Source: Hysterium pulicare CBS 123377
Lineage: Eukaryota > Ascomycota > Dothideomycetes > Hysteriales > Hysteriaceae
Length of the DNA: 47,443 nt
Direction: 5' to 3'
NCBI GenBank assembly: GCA_000467715.1
Contig: AJFK01000496.1
Span: 1-47,443 of the forward strand
Made by a program: the position numbers and the translations under genes
Shown: piece by piece, positions 22,673 through 33,225 of the stretch
How positions within the stretch are numbered: the first letter of the stretch is position 1
Layout: every line of letters begins with the position of its first letter
Notes under the pieces: generated by a model
Databases searched by the model: none
What the model was told of the DNA's origin: nothing
The model's input: only the letters and a program-made list of their open reading frames with translations

Positions 22673-25126
22673 ATGCAGAACGCAAACAACTCTCCGCGCT
22701 CCTCTGGGGGTCAGTCTTCAGGTAACTCAGACGCCACGGGTCCGACTTTCTACTCTCCAGAGGCTCCTAAACAGGATACTCGCAAGGAGTCCAAGAAGCC
22801 TGCCGTGCCAAACCCAGCGAGCTCCTCCAATGCTAATGGTTCGATTGGTGCAGGTGAGACATCATCCCAGGGCTCAAGGGTATTATCTCGTCTGCCGACC
22901 TTGCTTGAACTGGCTCAGCTCATGGCCAACCACAACATGGTTGACGATGAGGTCTATCCAGTCCGCAACCGTCAGCACTTTGCGAAGGCATACTCCGTCG
23001 GCCCTGAGTCCAACCAAATCTACAAGGACTTCCCCGGCATGTGTCAGGGCTTCACGGCTGACGCCAATCCCTTTGATCGTGACTACTTCACGTCTCGTTA
23101 CCTTGCCGTCGAGGCTGACACACCTGACGTCTCTGAGCTTGTTCTGTATGCCCTCAAGACTGTAAGTTTTTCCACTTTCATGTCATCAAGTACCGCTCAT
23201 CTCTTTGCACTTGTTCTATCCATCGTACCATTTCATTGTCGCTTCGTTTCTTCTCGATCGTCATGTTATATCCTGTCTTCACTTATGATCATTGGCTTTC
23301 GTAATGTCCTCTTCGACGCTCTCGTTATCTCATTGTATTGCCTTGTTGCTTGTCATCTCTCATCGCGGTTCCTGAATATTTAGTAACGTCTCCTCGCAGA
23401 ATCCCTGTTTCTTGCACGCAATCCCGGTGCCAAAGGCTGGTCGATGCATGTTCATCAAGTTTGACGATCTCCGTGATGCCGTCGCTGGTGCCCAGTACCT
23501 GGTACAATTTGGCCTTAACGTCGCGTTCACCACTCCGGAAGATTATGCGCGAGCTAAATTCAATGACGTTGCCGCAGCGGACTGCTACGAAGGTGAGGTA
23601 ATGGTGCACCTTGACCTCTCCGATGGCATTACTTGGGCACGATATCCCGAACTGTTTCACTACGCATATTCCTTTGCGGTCCAGTATGGCGATGTCAAAG
23701 CCATCGGCCAAGGCAAACATTGGCAGGAGTCGTGGTCGTTCCGCATCGAGTATTACTCGGTCGACAGCGCTATTCGATGCGTTTATGGCATCCAAAACTC
23801 TCCAATGGCTGGTCAATGGATTAAGACGAGTGTAAGTCTGTACCAATCGTACGCAGGAACTCATGCTAATGTTGCCCAGCCTGACCAAATCCCTTGGACT
23901 CCAAAGTATGCTCAGCTCATCAAATATGTTCCATTCCATCATGATATGGCCCGTGGACGGCCGAGCTCCCAGGGCTCGGGCAACGCACGTTCTCCTCAGA
24001 ACGTCCAGTTCCAGCGTAACCGAGCAGGCATGATTCCGAGTCCAATGATGCCTGCAACCCGGGACTGGGACCGCCATAATAGCGTCAGCAGATGGCGCAT
24101 CATCAACGGGTCCGATGTGCGCACTACTATCATGTTGAGAAACATCCCGAACAAGATGGACTGGGTAAGTTGGCTCCAAACTTCTTGACTGTCGATATAA
24201 ACGATACTGACTGAGTATACTCCTAGTTCGGTCTAAAGGCGCTACTGGATAAGACCTGCATGGGCGCTTATGATTTTATCTATCTTCGCATAGACTTCGC
24301 CACAGCGTCAAATGTTGGCTATGCCTTTGTCAACTTGACAGATGCCGGTGGTATCCTTGCCATCATTGATCAAATCGAGAACCGTCCTTGGGCTGGTTTC
24401 CGATCCCACAAATTCGCCGAGATTTCGTACGCAACCATCCAAGGCCGAGAAGCTTTGGTGCAGAAATTCCGCAACTCATCGGTGATGCTCGAGGCCCCAT
24501 ATTGCAAGCCTAGAGTAAGTACCCTGTCTCCGCGTTGCTAAATCCTGCTAACGATAGGTAGCTCTTTTGGTCTCGCCAAGAGGCCGAGAAACAGCACTTG
24601 CCATTGCATATTGGCACCGAGATGGCGTTCCCAGCTACGGATAATCCCGCAAAACTTCAACGTTCTGTCGATAACGCTCGCAACGTCGGTAAGTTTCATA
24701 GTGCCGCCTGACTATCAAGCGTTGTTTCACTGACAAGTATCAGGTTTGTTCCCTCCTCATGGAGCTCATGACGGCAATGACCATCGTGATCGTCGATCCA
24801 TGTTTGACCGTGGCACTCCGCGCGATACAATGATGAGCTCTTTGTTGGGTCCCAATGCTGGATTTCATGATGCTGGATACGACATGCTGCCGTCATGGCT
24901 CAAAGACAGCCTCCTCCACGAATTCAATACCATCAATGGGGGTTCTAACTCCACGACGTGGGACATGATCCCAGGCACATGGCTGCGAAATCGTCTTGGC
25001 GCTCTCCCCAACAGCAGTGCTGCCCTTGGCCCAATCGGTGGTCCGGCTCACGGTCAGCTTACCGCGCCCGGCTTCCGTCGCGCGCCCCAAGGTCGTGGTC
25101 GCGGTGGCGTTCCATCACACCTTTAG
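22673..25126 (+). CDS. Mei2-like RNA-binding protein with C-terminal RRM
   Basis: Mei2 family proteins bind RNA through a special C-terminal RRM; in fission yeast Mei2 drives entry to meiosis. Six exons join in frame to 667 residues: 22673-23161, 23400-23831, 23880-24164, 24227-24514, 24562-24688 and 24744-25126. The C-terminal RRM begins near residue 387 with RTTIMLRNIPNKMDW and continues over the exon boundary with AYDFIYLRIDF, NVGYAFVNL (RNP1-like), RPWAGFRSHKFAEISYA and NSSVMLEAPY, the typical Mei2 signature. A degenerate upstream RRM-like segment lies near GRCMFIKFDDLRDA. The N-terminus is Ser/Asn-rich and the C-terminus ends in an RGRGRG-type basic tail. The first intron is long for this window (238 nt). 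A start upstream in the open frame at 22244 is unlikely because the TATA box lies at 22458. Confidence 0.93.
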
Positions 25127-27672
25127 AGTCTGATCGGAGCAATGGGTGGTATCACTACACCACAATCAATTGTCCCTTTTCCGTCCTTCTCTTTCTTTCT
25201 CATGAATGCTGTCTTTTATCACACCGACTTTACCTCCTTCACCACACACTTTGGCCACTTCCTATGCCGGTTTCGACTGCTGCGGGTCTTGGGTGACGAG
25301 CAGTTCTAAAGGTGTTTGAAAAGCCATGAGTGGTTGTATACGACCTTGGTCGTTGGTGATGCGCCTGGAAGCGCATGTACTCTGCTATGTTCCAACATTT
25401 GTTTCTCCGGGATTTTCCGCTGGTGCGATAAGGTTACTGTTGTGGAACTCCTTGTATCCAACGGTGTACTCTTGTCGTGTTTCCAAGTGGTGGGTTCGCT
25501 CTATCTGCGATGTTTCTTTACGATAATATGGGTCGTATCTTTTGTTTCCCCTTTTTTCATTTACCCACGACTTCGATTTCTTTACATGCAGATCATATGT
25601 TCGCTCGCCAGAGCAATCTGTCTTTTCTTTCTCCATCTGCTCGACATCGGCCATATGCTCGGAACATATTTTCAACATACATGTACTCCATTGTACAGTA
25701 TGGTGTGTCGGCCTCTGTCCACTGTTCTGTTTCTGCTTTGTTTTCTCTGGATGAGCAATGGCTACTGCAAGGCCCGCTCATGACCAGTGATCTGACTTGT
25801 TTGTGTTTTCTGGTTTCTGGTTTTGTTTTACATGAGCGAGCAACGAGCAACGATGCGGGTTTGTCCACCACCACCCCAATGTAATGGCCTACTTTACGAT
25901 CGATTGCCGATTCTTTCCACATGTATGTTAGATCTCCTTTGTCACCCCCACTGAAATAGAAAGGCCAGTCCACCAAACTTCCATGTGCACCGCCTTTTGC
26001 TTGGTGACTCCACCTGGAAGTAATGAAGACTATGCCTTTGCATTTGCGTGACTTGTGGTGGGTGCGGAGTTCGAGGGAATCAGGTAAGTTAGATTCCTAC
26101 CTCCATCATTGCAAAGGCGAATGCTAATGGCTTGAGTGTCAAACAGGCGCAACAACGGCGGCGTCGAGATCCTGTCTGACCTTCTCCGAGAGGAGATCAG
26201 ATCCACAGATACCAGCGACGTGGAAGTCGCAGAGGACATTCAGAGAATGTAGAAATGTAAGTAAAATTCCCGGAGAATATATCTGCGAAGATCGAGGCTA
26301 ATTCAACTCAACATGGAGATCAGCAGCGAACGCTTAAGCGGACGTTGCGCATTCGGTGACGATGTGGCTTCGACGTACGGTGTTGATATGCATAGTTCGA
26401 TTCGATGGTGTGGGATGGCTCTACCTCGGATAAGCTTCTCGGGAAGCGGTAAGGTGGGCGTCATTGATCCAGACTTGTGGAAGCAAATGACTGAGGATTC
26501 CATAATCGCGCCACTAGATCTTTCGGAGGTGCTAGATAAGAGGTGGCATTTAGTCTTCTCCCTGGACTTGGCCTGGAAGCTGGAGAATGCGCGTGGGTGT
26601 GGCATGAGTGAGATCATGTCCTATTGAGCATTGAGGTAAGTCTTGCGGCGATGATGTCGTCTCCTTTCAGATCTCAACACTCTCGCTGACTTTTAAGGGG
26701 TTCTTGTTGCTAGGTTTCGTTGGTGTTCATGCCCTGGTCCAGTAGGTATGATTTGTGGTCGTGGAGTCAGGAGGAGACGTACTCATTTTCCGCCGAGCTG
26801 AGCCTTGTTCGAGACCGGCGGAAAAATCCCGAAATTTGCCTTTGCAGCAATTTGGATACCTGATCATGGCAGCAGAAGGTATTGGTTGGAGGTCGGCGTG
26901 GAGGGAGGTGATGTTGGACTCAGGACATCTGAGAGTGGATAACGATATGGGCAGCTCCAAGGTATCGAGGCCAAACTTCTCGAAACGATTTGCTGACAGC
27001 GGAATTAATCAGGATTGGTCTTTGGCAGTATGGGCGTGTCTCCCGTTGATGGTGACCTTGATTCTATCGTCATCATAGCTCGTTGTAGGTGGTAGACCAG
27101 GACGAGCCCGAAGCAGAGTCGGCCATGTGAAGAGCAGAGATCCATTCGTTGATCGGTGAGCATCTTCCTCTCCCCTTTATGTCAACTGCAAACACTAACA
27201 GCTAGCATTCGCTGGCGGACGTCATGCTTACAGACCTCCGAGCCTATGAGCTGCTAAGCCGATGGACTTGCGGTGAGCGATGCGAAATATCATTCATAAC
27301 TCTTTGAAGGAATGAGAGCATCCCGAGTCCTCGCCGTTTCCTGGAAGGGAATCATAGTGGTATCTTGAGCCCATGTCCTCATGTATCATTGGTAGCTGCT
27401 CGGCGCGATATAGGGAAGACTCCGAGTGCTAGTGGTAATATTGGATGAGGGACACATGGGAGGTAAGACTTTCGTTCGTCCACACCGTCGTTGGTCTGCG
27501 CTAACTTCCCAAATCTGTTATCAGAGAACTTCCGAGGACATAGGAACTCTGTCGATGTGCGAGTACAACGGTAGGCCTGATTGACAAAGGTTCATACATC
27601 CATCGTCAATGGAATGCATAAACCCAAGGGTATCCGTTCCTTGTTTCCCCCTAATTCTTTACTCCGCTATTA

Positions 27673-28071
27673 ATGTGTATGGTTCTTTCTTTCCAGACTT
27701 GCTTGAGGCGGCGACCCGGTTCGTCAATGCTGAGGTACCGCAAGGATGTCCATAAGGAGGGTTTTCTCCGGGTATCTTCATCAAAGCTTATAAGGGCCGG
27801 GGAGCTTGTTCTACCATTGGATGCGAATCTTCCAGCTAGTAAGTGTTCCTCGGGTCCCTCTCATAAGTATTCTTGATTCCTTCGCATAGGTCAACGCGAC
27901 TTTACAGAGAGCGAGTCCGTCGCCATCACTGCATGTGCATGTAACCCCAAGCCATACACACATCAGCTTGAAACCCTGTAAGTCTTCAAGCTGAGTCTGA
28001 TAATCGTTCGCTGACTTTCGTATTCTGTGGAGCTTACGGCTACTCGTAGGGTCCATTCTAAGGTTGTTTAG
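27673..28071 (+). CDS. Weak candidate: small three-exon gene
   Basis: Segments 27673-27838, 27890-27977 and 28050-28071 join in frame from an ATG to a TAG, giving 91 residues. The introns are 51 and 72 nt with GTAAGT donors and TAG acceptors. Peptides include KDVHKEGFLRVSSSKLIRAG, ELVLPLDANLPAS and ACACNPKPYTHQLETL. No family was recognised. The codons before the second Met lie in what could itself be an intron end (TTTCCAG at 27690-27696), so an upstream exon is possible and the model is uncertain. Confidence 0.22.
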
Positions 28072-29006
28072 CCTTCGACTTTTCGTAATTGATTGTGAGA
28101 ATCGATGTTCGAGGAGTACAGATGGTGTGTTCCTGTGAGTCCATAACCCTTCTCTCTTGATCAAATCTTTCTCGAGTATAGGTAAACCTTCCTTTGCCTT
28201 TGTCCTTAACCATTTGTTGGCTCCCACCAATGGCAGAAAGAAGGGTCATTCTTGGTAATGTTGGCCTTGTTACACAAAGGTCCCCTCTCTTTCCGATATT
28301 GTGTCCGGTATTATGATGCTGACTTCTTATGCTGATGAAGTACGCCACAGATCGTGAATCATTTCTTCCCCATGCTGGCTTGCCTCTAGGACGTAAGATT
28401 CGACATTGTAGGAGTCTGCGAGGAGAAATCGTATCTTAGAACGACAATACGGTATTGATTTCGTTCCAATGCTGTCCAGCAGCCTGGTCGCTGTTCGATG
28501 GTTCGCGGATAAGAAGATATCGATTTCGAACATCTGACTTTGGTGGGTAAGTACTCTCCCTGGTTGCTAACTCAGCGACATTCTCAATCCTTCTGCGTCA
28601 AGTGTTGTTGTTGTTGCGTCGTTGATTGTGCACCGCGAAAACTGAAGCGTCTTTCTGCAACTAATCTATCTTTCCTAATTCCTTTACAAGCCCAGCTGTT
28701 CTACTCTGTCCAAGAACGAGTAGCAGGCTTTGTGGGTAAGGAAAGAAGAGTAGCTCAGTCGAGACACTGACTAGGTATGAGTCCTCACGTTTTCTCTTGT
28801 AGAGTCGCTGGCTGAGGCCCGATGCCCTCTATTTTCGCATCAGAATCGGAGTGATTCGTTGAGGATCTCTTCGTTAAGTACTATGTGGTGGCGGAAATGC
28901 TGAAGGTCGCCCAGGAAGGCTAAAGAAGGGTCGCAATAAACCTACTCCGCATCACAATGTTAGTAAGTCATCTTTCTGATTGCACAGCTACATACATGTT
29001 GGTTCT

Positions 29007-29080
29007 TCGCTTCTTCGTGAATCTCCAGCCCCTTTTAACATCCAAGTGGAGGCTGTGGGTTTCAATTCACGAAGAAGCGA
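29007..29080. repeat. Perfect 16-bp inverted repeat, 42-nt loop
   Basis: TCGCTTCTTCGTGAAT at 29007-29022 is exactly complementary to ATTCACGAAGAAGCGA at 29065-29080. The loop holds a further CAGCC/GGCTG pair, so a long interrupted hairpin can form. No transposon ends or coding frame are associated. Confidence 0.8.
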
Positions 29081-31015
29081 TTGTTCCGAGTTGATGAGTC
29101 GCTTTCACCAAAACTTCACGAGAGCCCGTTGAACCCCCTATTTCAGTTCTCGCTTTCCCACAGGACTAGTGGAATTGTGCAGTCGGTTCAGACGTTGCTG
29201 AGTTGAAGTACCCAAGCAGTTGTTGTGTCAAGGTCGAGGTTGGTGTTGGCGTTTCCGAGGTCACCTCCTTGAGCGCGGCCAAGTACATGAGGCAGCCGAG
29301 CGGAGTACAGTGCAACGGGGCCAGTGAACGGGAAGCCAAACAGACAATTGCTTTGCCGCGATATATATCAATGTTATCCAAGTATTGCCGTGCTCGAAGG
29401 TCGGAGAAAGGGTGCGTCTATATGGAAGTGCATCTGTTAGCTCTTACAGTCGCATCTAAGCCAGCTCTGTCGCGCGCGGACAGGAGCTGGAGCAGGATGA
29501 GTACAGAGCCAAAGCCCCTGCAAAGCCCTACTGTGGCCATCCAGGGGATCCTGAAGCTGTTTCCTCCCACTGCAACTTACCTATGAAGCTAAATCATCCG
29601 TTGCCCTGCTCCAAGTCGTCGCGGACGGCCAGGGAGCCATCCACGAGCGCGCAAGCTGCAAGAAAGTCTACTGCATGAAGCAAGACACTGCTTTGCTTCA
29701 AAGCTATCCCTGTGGTGTCCTGACGCGTCCTGACAGCGAGAAGAAGCTTCTGTCAACAAGAGTGCCCTATCCGCGCTGTCGGGAGCTTTCCTAGGGGGTC
29801 TCGATCGAACGGCAACTTCTCCAGGGGCAGGCGGCATCGTCAGTTCGAAGAATTTCGAACTTTTGACAGCAGGATGGCGCAGGCAGGATTCGAAAGGGCA
29901 TGATTGGGGTATCAAAAGAAAAAGTGTTCGCTGTGAAGTTGTGTTTTGGTGGCCAGTCGTGAGGGGGTGGCTCAAGCTACTGCTTACCCTCCACGTCCTT
30001 CTACTGGCCCGATTGAAGACACCATGCAAGGGACCTGACACGCGACAAGCCACCCCGGAGAGAGGCCGCAGCGGGCGCCATGCGCAAGAAAGATCTGCGG
30101 ACCCGTAGTTTCGTTTCGTAGAACAACCACGGTTGGAGCTTCGGCACAGGTGTCATGATGCTATTAATTGCTATCTACTGTTTCAACTCCACTCGAGAAT
30201 ATTGGTGACGCCTCCTCCTTTTGGGGCTGCTGCCCTGTCTATCTGGCTTGTTGTACGGCTAGACTGCTATATGCTATCTTACTCAGAGCGTGTGCAAGAC
30301 GGTGACCGAAGTTTTGCTGCTGGAGGGAAGAGAAAAGTGTGCATCACGAGAGCTTTTGTGCTGTCTAAATTTCCCACACCGCTCGCTGCAAAGTTCGCCT
30401 AGAAGAACAACTTTCAAGAACAACAACATCTTCCACTTGTCTTGACGCCCTCGACAACTTCGTGCCACATCCTCCGCCGTCTTGCTGAAACATAACCCCA
30501 CGATCCTTCAGACCAGGAAAGTTCAGGACAAGTTTGCAGCTTCTTGATAAGCTTTACCTTTGGCTTTGGATCAACTGTGTTCGCAAAGGGAGCAGCAAGC
30601 AAAGCATCCTGGATCCGTGGGCAGCAAGAAATCAAGCATAAATTCTGGTCACCGCCGCTTCTAAACTCGAGCCTTCTTTTCTTCCAACACCACTTTACTT
30701 CTCCTTCGACGTTCTACACACTTCTTCGTCCGCGTCGAACGACATCTGAACGCTCCCATCAAGATTTTACAGGTGATCATGTCCCTTGCCTTGAATCCAT
30801 CAAGCAAGTTGGCCTCGCTCAACGCTATCTTCGTCATCCTCGTCAATTGAACAAGCTTCCTGTTCTGGACTCTTAACGAAAACGATCTACAGTCACACCT
30901 GCCGAATTCGACGCTGCGAACAACTCATATATTACTTTACCACCTCAGTCCCACGCACAATCGACCTTCGTCTCACTTTTCAAAGACATTCACCACTCTG
31001 TACCCTCCCGCCAAA

Positions 31016-31624
31016 ATGCCACAGCAAATCACCTCAGCTGCGCTGCTCAGTGCTACCGCCAACGACAAAAAGTCTTTAAACGACATCTACGAGCTTCTCA
31101 CACGCCTCTACGTCCGGAACCGCAACCAGCATCGCCGCTCGCACTGGTTCAAGTCCCTCATGACATTCAGGAAGCAACTCGGCCAGCTCCTAGTAGAAAT
31201 AGGTGGCGGCGAGAAACCTGGCGGAAACCTATCTCAGATGCTGGAAACGCGCTTGAGATTCTGGGATCGGAGTTGTGTGCATCAGTGGTACTTGTAAGCC
31301 TTCCTATTCTTCTTTTCCAGCCCTCTCCACTGCCCATTTGGTCTTTGGGAAAAGGATTGAACAAAGACTTACACAAGATACAGAACCTTCACGCAGCTAG
31401 TTGCAGCGGGCCAGTTCGCGGTTATCGGACTCGTGCTTATGGCTGCTACCGCTAGAGTATGCAAGGTGGTGGGTATCACGGCTTTCTATGAGGAGATTGG
31501 AAGTCAGGATATGCAGATGGTGCTGCAGACGATAGATCAGGGGAATGTGGCGGAGTTCTTTGGGGATATGGGGGCTGGGGAGGGGATGGAGGTGGATGAG
31601 GGGGTTGTGGTTGAGAGGGATTGA
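31016..31624 (+). CDS. rmp1: RNase MRP protein subunit RMP1
   Basis: Rmp1 is the protein specific to RNase MRP, which cuts pre-rRNA at site A3 and some mRNAs. Exons 31016-31293 and 31384-31624 join in frame (TT|A) to 172 residues. The conserved helical region has LLTRLYVRNRNQHRRSHWFK at about 27-46 and a second block LRFWDRSCVHQWYLTFTQLV, followed by GQFAVIGLVLMAATARV. The RNRNQHRRS motif is the family mark. The C-terminus is Gly/Glu/Val-rich and probably disordered. The ATG follows a long C/T-rich leader. Its 3' end converges with the hydrolase gene at 31924. Confidence 0.9.
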
Positions 31625-31923
31625 GGGAGGGACATCTGGATTTTGGAGTTTGGGTATTGAATTGGTTTGGGATGGGTTTGGGGAGTTTTTGGCGTTATTG
31701 GGGGTGGGATAGGGCATTAGGGATTAGCATTTCTGAAGCCTGGATTAGGCTTTAGGAGGAAGAGAGAGTTTAGCTCCTTTTACATTCTATGAAGAATTAA
31801 AGAATTATTTTCCATACTACTGAAGATCCTACCCTCTCCTCTCCTTCACCCTCTTCTACTCCCAAACTACCCACCTCCCCTTCTTCCCCCTCCCACAGCC
31901 GAATCCCACACCGTCCTCACTCT

Positions 31924-32832
31924 CTACCTCCTCCCACCACCCTCCCCCCAACGTCCCCTTTCCACTTTCCCCCCATCCTCATCCCACCAAATCTCCATCT
32001 CCTCCCCCTCCCCTCCCTTACTCTCAAGCCACTCCCCCGCCACAACCCCCGTCATCTCTCCAACCCCGCTCTCCGCCTTCCTAGGCGCAACATGCATCCC
32101 ATGATCCGCGCCCCGCACAACCACCAGCTGCGATCTGGCTTTCATCTTCTGACGCACGGTCGAGAGGGTGGAGAGAGGACACATGGAATCTTTTGATCCG
32201 ATAATGAAAAGGACTGAGACGGATGCGGGGAGGGATAGGAGGATCTGATCTCTCAGATCTCCCTTTGGGCTTTGCAGGGGGTAGGATACTAAGATGAGTT
32301 TTAGTTGTGGGGATTTGAGAGAGGGGAGGATGTCGAGGGTTGTTTGGACTGCGGCGCGAGCGCCCATGCTGCGGCCCCCTAGAGCTGGTTTGGAAGAGTC
32401 CTTGATTTTGGGGTCGTAGTGCTCCAAGATGGCGTGGAAGGCTTTTACGCGAGCGGCTAGGTTCATGTTTCCTTTGAAGGCGAGGATTGAAGAGAGCGTT
32501 GAGAAACCGGTGCAGAAGTTTGAGAGGGCGGGCGTGGTGAGGGTGCCGCTTGCGCCGTGGGTGAAGATTAGGGATGGGGGAGTGGATGAGGAGGCTTTGG
32601 GGGCGGGGGAAGGATAGAAGTGGCAGGGGATGGGGTTTTTGACATTTGCGGAGGTGATTGTGAGGGATGTTGGGGATGAAGTGTTGGGAGTTGAATCTTC
32701 GATGTTTTTGGTGTCGTTGGATGGGGGTTCTGGATTGGTGGGTTCCTTCGCGGAGGATGCTTTGCGGGTTCTTTTTGCTGGTGGAGGTGATTTGGAGGGC
32801 TTTGAGGCGGGTTTGCGCTTCTTTGGACCCAT
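31924..32832 (-). CDS. KANL3/TEX30-type alpha/beta hydrolase
   Basis: This single-exon gene encodes 302 residues. The first 60 form a Lys/Ser/Pro-rich disordered tail (KKRKPASKPSK, PAKRTRKAS) that could carry a nuclear signal. The hydrolase core starts near LIFTHGASGTL (oxyanion-loop region). It has a nucleophile elbow GGRSMGARA with Ser155, an acid FIIGSKDSMCP with Asp214, and a His in RGADHGMH at about 243, so the triad looks complete. The family includes vertebrate TEX30 and the hydrolase-like part of KANSL3; the fungal substrate is not known. The C-terminus is Gly/Glu-rich. The ATG at 32832 is the first in frame. Confidence 0.87.
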   Translation of the reverse strand: MGPKKRKPASKPSKSPPPAKRTRKASSAKEPTNPEPPSNDTKNIEDSTPNTSSPTSLTITSANVKNPIPCHFYPSPAPKASSSTPPSLIFTHGASGTLTTPALSNFCTGFSTLSSILAFKGNMNLAARVKAFHAILEHYDPKIKDSSKPALGGRSMGARAAVQTTLDILPSLKSPQLKLILVSYPLQSPKGDLRDQILLSLPASVSVLFIIGSKDSMCPLSTLSTVRQKMKARSQLVVVRGADHGMHVAPRKAESGVGEMTGVVAGEWLESKGGEGEEMEIWWDEDGGKVERGRWGEGGGRR

Positions 32833-33225
32833 GTTGTTCGAATAGGTGATTAAAACGACTCCAGGAGGGAATTGGAATCGAGATTTGGAGGTGAATTAGA
32901 TGAGGAGGCAATTCTTCAATGCCTTAGGAAACTGGTTGAAGTCGCATGTAAACCTTGCGAAGCTGACTCTATTATAGCATACTTCGCATTCCTGAAAAAA
33001 CAAGTCTAGGTAGAGTATGTCAGGGTGATTGTTTTGGAGATGATCTAGATTGATGAAGAGCGATACTTGAGGGAGATATCCAAGCAGTTCCTTAGCGACG
33101 AAAGGCGCTAAGCCTAAGTGGGGAGCATCGATCTTCAACATATGGTTATTTTGCATCACTACAAAGAAGTCTTTTTTGTAAGAACAGTAAATTTATTCTT
33201 TTCAATTCTCTATCCGAAACAATAA
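32833..33225. other. Intergenic region with an unassigned minus frame
   Basis: A minus-strand ATG frame of 87 codons (32896-33159) lies between the NLR end and the hydrolase start. It contains LGLAPFVAKELLGYLPQ and reads somewhat like protein, but has no recognised domain. It may be chance or a relic of the NLR 3' region. Confidence 0.4.

Larger units (their letters stand above)
25127..31015. other. 5.9-kb gene-poor region with plus-strand splice-like motifs
   Basis: 25127-25980 is T-rich 3' region of the Mei2-like gene. From about 26.0 to 28.9 kb the plus strand has repeated GTAAG..CTGAC/CTAAC..AG patterns around short open segments (for example a 104-codon frame at 26313-26627 and the peptide ADVMLTDLRAYELLSRW near 27210-27270). 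The 13-mer GCTGACTTTTAAG at 26685-26697 also occurs on the minus strand at 15059-15071 in the first repeat array. 29.0-31.0 kb holds an inverted repeat and the C/T-rich leader of RMP1; a minus 154-codon frame at 29589-30053 shows no domain. Confidence 0.5.

Noticed and set aside
29589-30053. 154-codon minus-strand frame
   Set aside because: Composition is Ser/Arg/Pro-rich with no domain; likely chance in GC-rich DNA.
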